A stretch of 8,174 bases of DNA from Boseongicola sp. (GTDB taxonomy: Bacteria > Pseudomonadota > Alphaproteobacteria > Rhodobacterales > Rhodobacteraceae), in the NCBI GenBank assembly GCA_013042895.1, contig JABDPD010000075.1, forward strand, positions 1-8,174. The letters run 5' to 3'. A model generated the notes under the pieces. It saw nothing but the letters and a program-made list of their open reading frames with translations, ran no database searches and had not been told where the DNA came from. Shown piece after piece: positions 6,652 through 8,174 of this stretch; the stretch's first letter is position 1, and each line of letters starts with the position of its first letter. A program made the translations under genes and the position numbers.

Positions 6652-8174
6652 TTGGAGGCAATAACACTCACATACCCGATGATGGTTGTGCTCGGCCTGC
6701 TGACCTTCACCGTCATCCTGTTTGTCTCCGAGGTCGTACGAATAGATTTCGCGGCCATCCTCGTCATGGTGCTTCTGGGCCTGATGAGCCAACTCCCCGG
6801 CCTCGACAGCCTCGCCGACGTCAGTCAGCTCTTCAACGGCCTCGCCTCCAACGCGGTCGTTTCGATCATCGCCGTGATGATCATCGGCGCGGGCCTCGAC
6901 AAAACCGGCCTCATGAGCAAAGTCGCCGCCTTCATCCTGAAACACGGCGGCAGCACCGAAACCCGCGTCGTACCAATCATCTCCGGCACTGTCGGCGTTA
7001 TCTCGTCCTTCATGCAAAACGTCGGCGCCGCCGCCCTGTTCCTGCCCGTCGTCTCCCGCATCTCGGTCAGGACCGAGCTTCCCCTCAGCCGTCTCCTCAT
7101 GCCCATGGGCTTTTGCGCGATCCTTGGCGGCACCATGACCATGGTCGGCTCTTCACCGCCGATCCTTCTCAACGACCTGATCCTTACTGCCAACCAATCC
7201 CTGCCCGCCAGCGCCCGGATGGAACCCTTTGGCCTGTTCTCGGTCACCCCTGTGGGCATCGCCCTCGTGATCACCGGCATCCTCTATTTCATGATCTTCG
7301 GACGCTGGGTCCTGCCCAAGGAACAAAAGGGCGGCGACGCCACCAGTGGGCAATCCACCAAGGAATACCTCAAAAAGATCTACGGTCTGAAAACCGACAT
7401 TTTCGAGATCACCATCCCCGAAGGCCACCCAGTCGCGGGGCAAACCTTTGATGACCTGATCAAGAAATACCACATCTACATCATCGGCAGCGCCTATCAC
7501 GGCAAGACGTGGTTCGCGCCCGTCATTCAGACCGAAATCACTACCCCCTGCCGCCTCGCCGTTCTGGGCCGCCGCAAGGAAGTCGTCCACATGGCCGAAG
7601 ACATGGGCTTCGGACTGCACGACAAGCTCGATGTCTTCGCCGAAGACTACGCCCCGACAAAATCCGGCATAGCAGAAGTCGTCATCCCCCCGGGTTCCTC
7701 CGTCATCGGCAAATGCGCTCATGACCTGGTTTTTCGCAAAACCTACGGCGCCAGCATGCTTGCGATCCACCGCGGCGAAGAAACCCTGAGCCTAGTCGAA
7801 ACCGAAGACCACACCCACACGCAAATCGGCGAAGTCCCTTTCAACGCCGGCGACACGTTGGTCATCCTCACCACATGGGACGCCCTGACCCGCCTCAGCC
7901 GCAACCGCGACTTCGTCGTCGTCACAACCGATTACCCGCAAGAAGAACTGCGCCCCAAGAAAGTCGGCTGGGCACTGCTGTTCTTCGCCATCGCGCTCTC
8001 GCTCATCCTGTTCACCGACCTGCGCTTGTCGCTCTGCCTGCTCACAGGCGCGGCGGGCATGATCCTCACCAAGGTCCTCGACATCGACGAAGCCTATGAA
8101 GCAATAAGCTGGAGCACGGTGTTCCTCTTAGCCAGCCTCATACCGCTCGGCCAAGCCGTGCAAAGCTCCGGCAC
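6652..8174 (+). CDS. SLC13/DASS-family permease with two RCK_C (TrkA-C) domains, 3' end cut off
   Basis: This is an inner-membrane anion symporter-type protein; SLC13/DASS relatives carry dicarboxylates, sulfate or related anions, usually with sodium. The N-terminal half has membrane helices with family hallmarks: FNGLASNAVVSIIAVMIIGA (61-80), a re-entrant-loop signature SSFMQNVGAAALFLP (118-132) in place of the common SNT-type loop, and GGTMTMVGSSPPILLND (159-175). A large soluble insert follows, with two RCK_C-like domains at about 249-325 and 340-425 (IPEGHPVAGQTFDDL; IPPGSSVIGK; FNAGDTLVIL), as in SLC13 members with probable ligand-controlled gating. The membrane part resumes near residue 437. 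The chosen start is TTG at 6652, because AGGGAGGGA (6638-6646) is well placed; the ATG at 6679 has no nearby SD. The window holds 507 codons, so roughly the last 80-100 residues are missing. Confidence 0.88.
   Translation, partial: MEAITLTYPMMVVLGLLTFTVILFVSEVVRIDFAAILVMVLLGLMSQLPGLDSLADVSQLFNGLASNAVVSIIAVMIIGAGLDKTGLMSKVAAFILKHGGSTETRVVPIISGTVGVISSFMQNVGAAALFLPVVSRISVRTELPLSRLLMPMGFCAILGGTMTMVGSSPPILLNDLILTANQSLPASARMEPFGLFSVTPVGIALVITGILYFMIFGRWVLPKEQKGGDATSGQSTKEYLKKIYGLKTDIFEITIPEGHPVAGQTFDDLIKKYHIYIIGSAYHGKTWFAPVIQTEITTPCRLAVLGRRKEVVHMAEDMGFGLHDKLDVFAEDYAPTKSGIAEVVIPPGSSVIGKCAHDLVFRKTYGASMLAIHRGEETLSLVETEDHTHTQIGEVPFNAGDTLVILTTWDALTRLSRNRDFVVVTTDYPQEELRPKKVGWALLFFAIALSLILFTDLRLSLCLLTGAAGMILTKVLDIDEAYEAISWSTVFLLASLIPLGQAVQSSG

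Noticed and set aside
6825..7280. Leftward frame inside the permease
   Set aside because: No ribosome-binding site or recognisable domain; it is antisense to conserved membrane-transporter motifs.
6375..7451. Long rightward frame rich in Arg, Pro and His
   Set aside because: Its residue composition is typical of a GC-rich out-of-frame reading; the permease frame fits SLC13 motifs throughout.

Overview
The window looks like a piece of the chromosome of an alphaproteobacterium, most likely a marine Rhodobacterales (Roseobacter-group) species. The basis is the divergent pair irr (Fur-family iron/heme regulator) and fabA, the moderately high GC content, and the protein style. No plasmid, phage, insertion-sequence, tRNA, rRNA or CRISPR signature was seen.

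Layout. Positions 1-763: the probable first codons of a leftward gene running off the left edge, a GC-rich repeat/palindrome patch (70-98), a small leftward hypothetical gene (192-458), and about 300 bases with only weak coding signals. Positions 764-3786: three rightward genes, which are a LysR-type helix-turn-helix regulator whose C-terminal part is not the usual LysR effector domain, an unrecognised 252-residue protein with GNAT-like features, and an MFS exporter. Positions 3783-4292: fabA, leftward, sharing a CTAG stop-codon overlap with the MFS gene. Positions 4476-4892: irr, rightward, with a clear sigma-70-like promoter. Positions 4910-5767: a broken LysR gene (5' end lost, amber codon inside the recognition helix). 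Positions 5801-6442: a leftward SAM methyltransferase. Positions 6652-8174: a rightward SLC13-type permease with internal RCK_C/TrkA-C domains, cut by the right edge.

How the genes fit together. The part most worth attention is 764-3786. A regulator with an atypical, possibly PAS-like sensor, a possible acyltransferase/autoinducer-synthase-like protein and an efflux-type transporter lie in one direction with short gaps. This could be a small make-export-sense unit or a self-resistance unit. It lies directly against the 3' end of fabA, where Rhodobacterales normally carry fabB and often fabI, so it may be an accessory insertion that separates fabA from its usual partner. This is inference from gene order and protein features; no search was possible.
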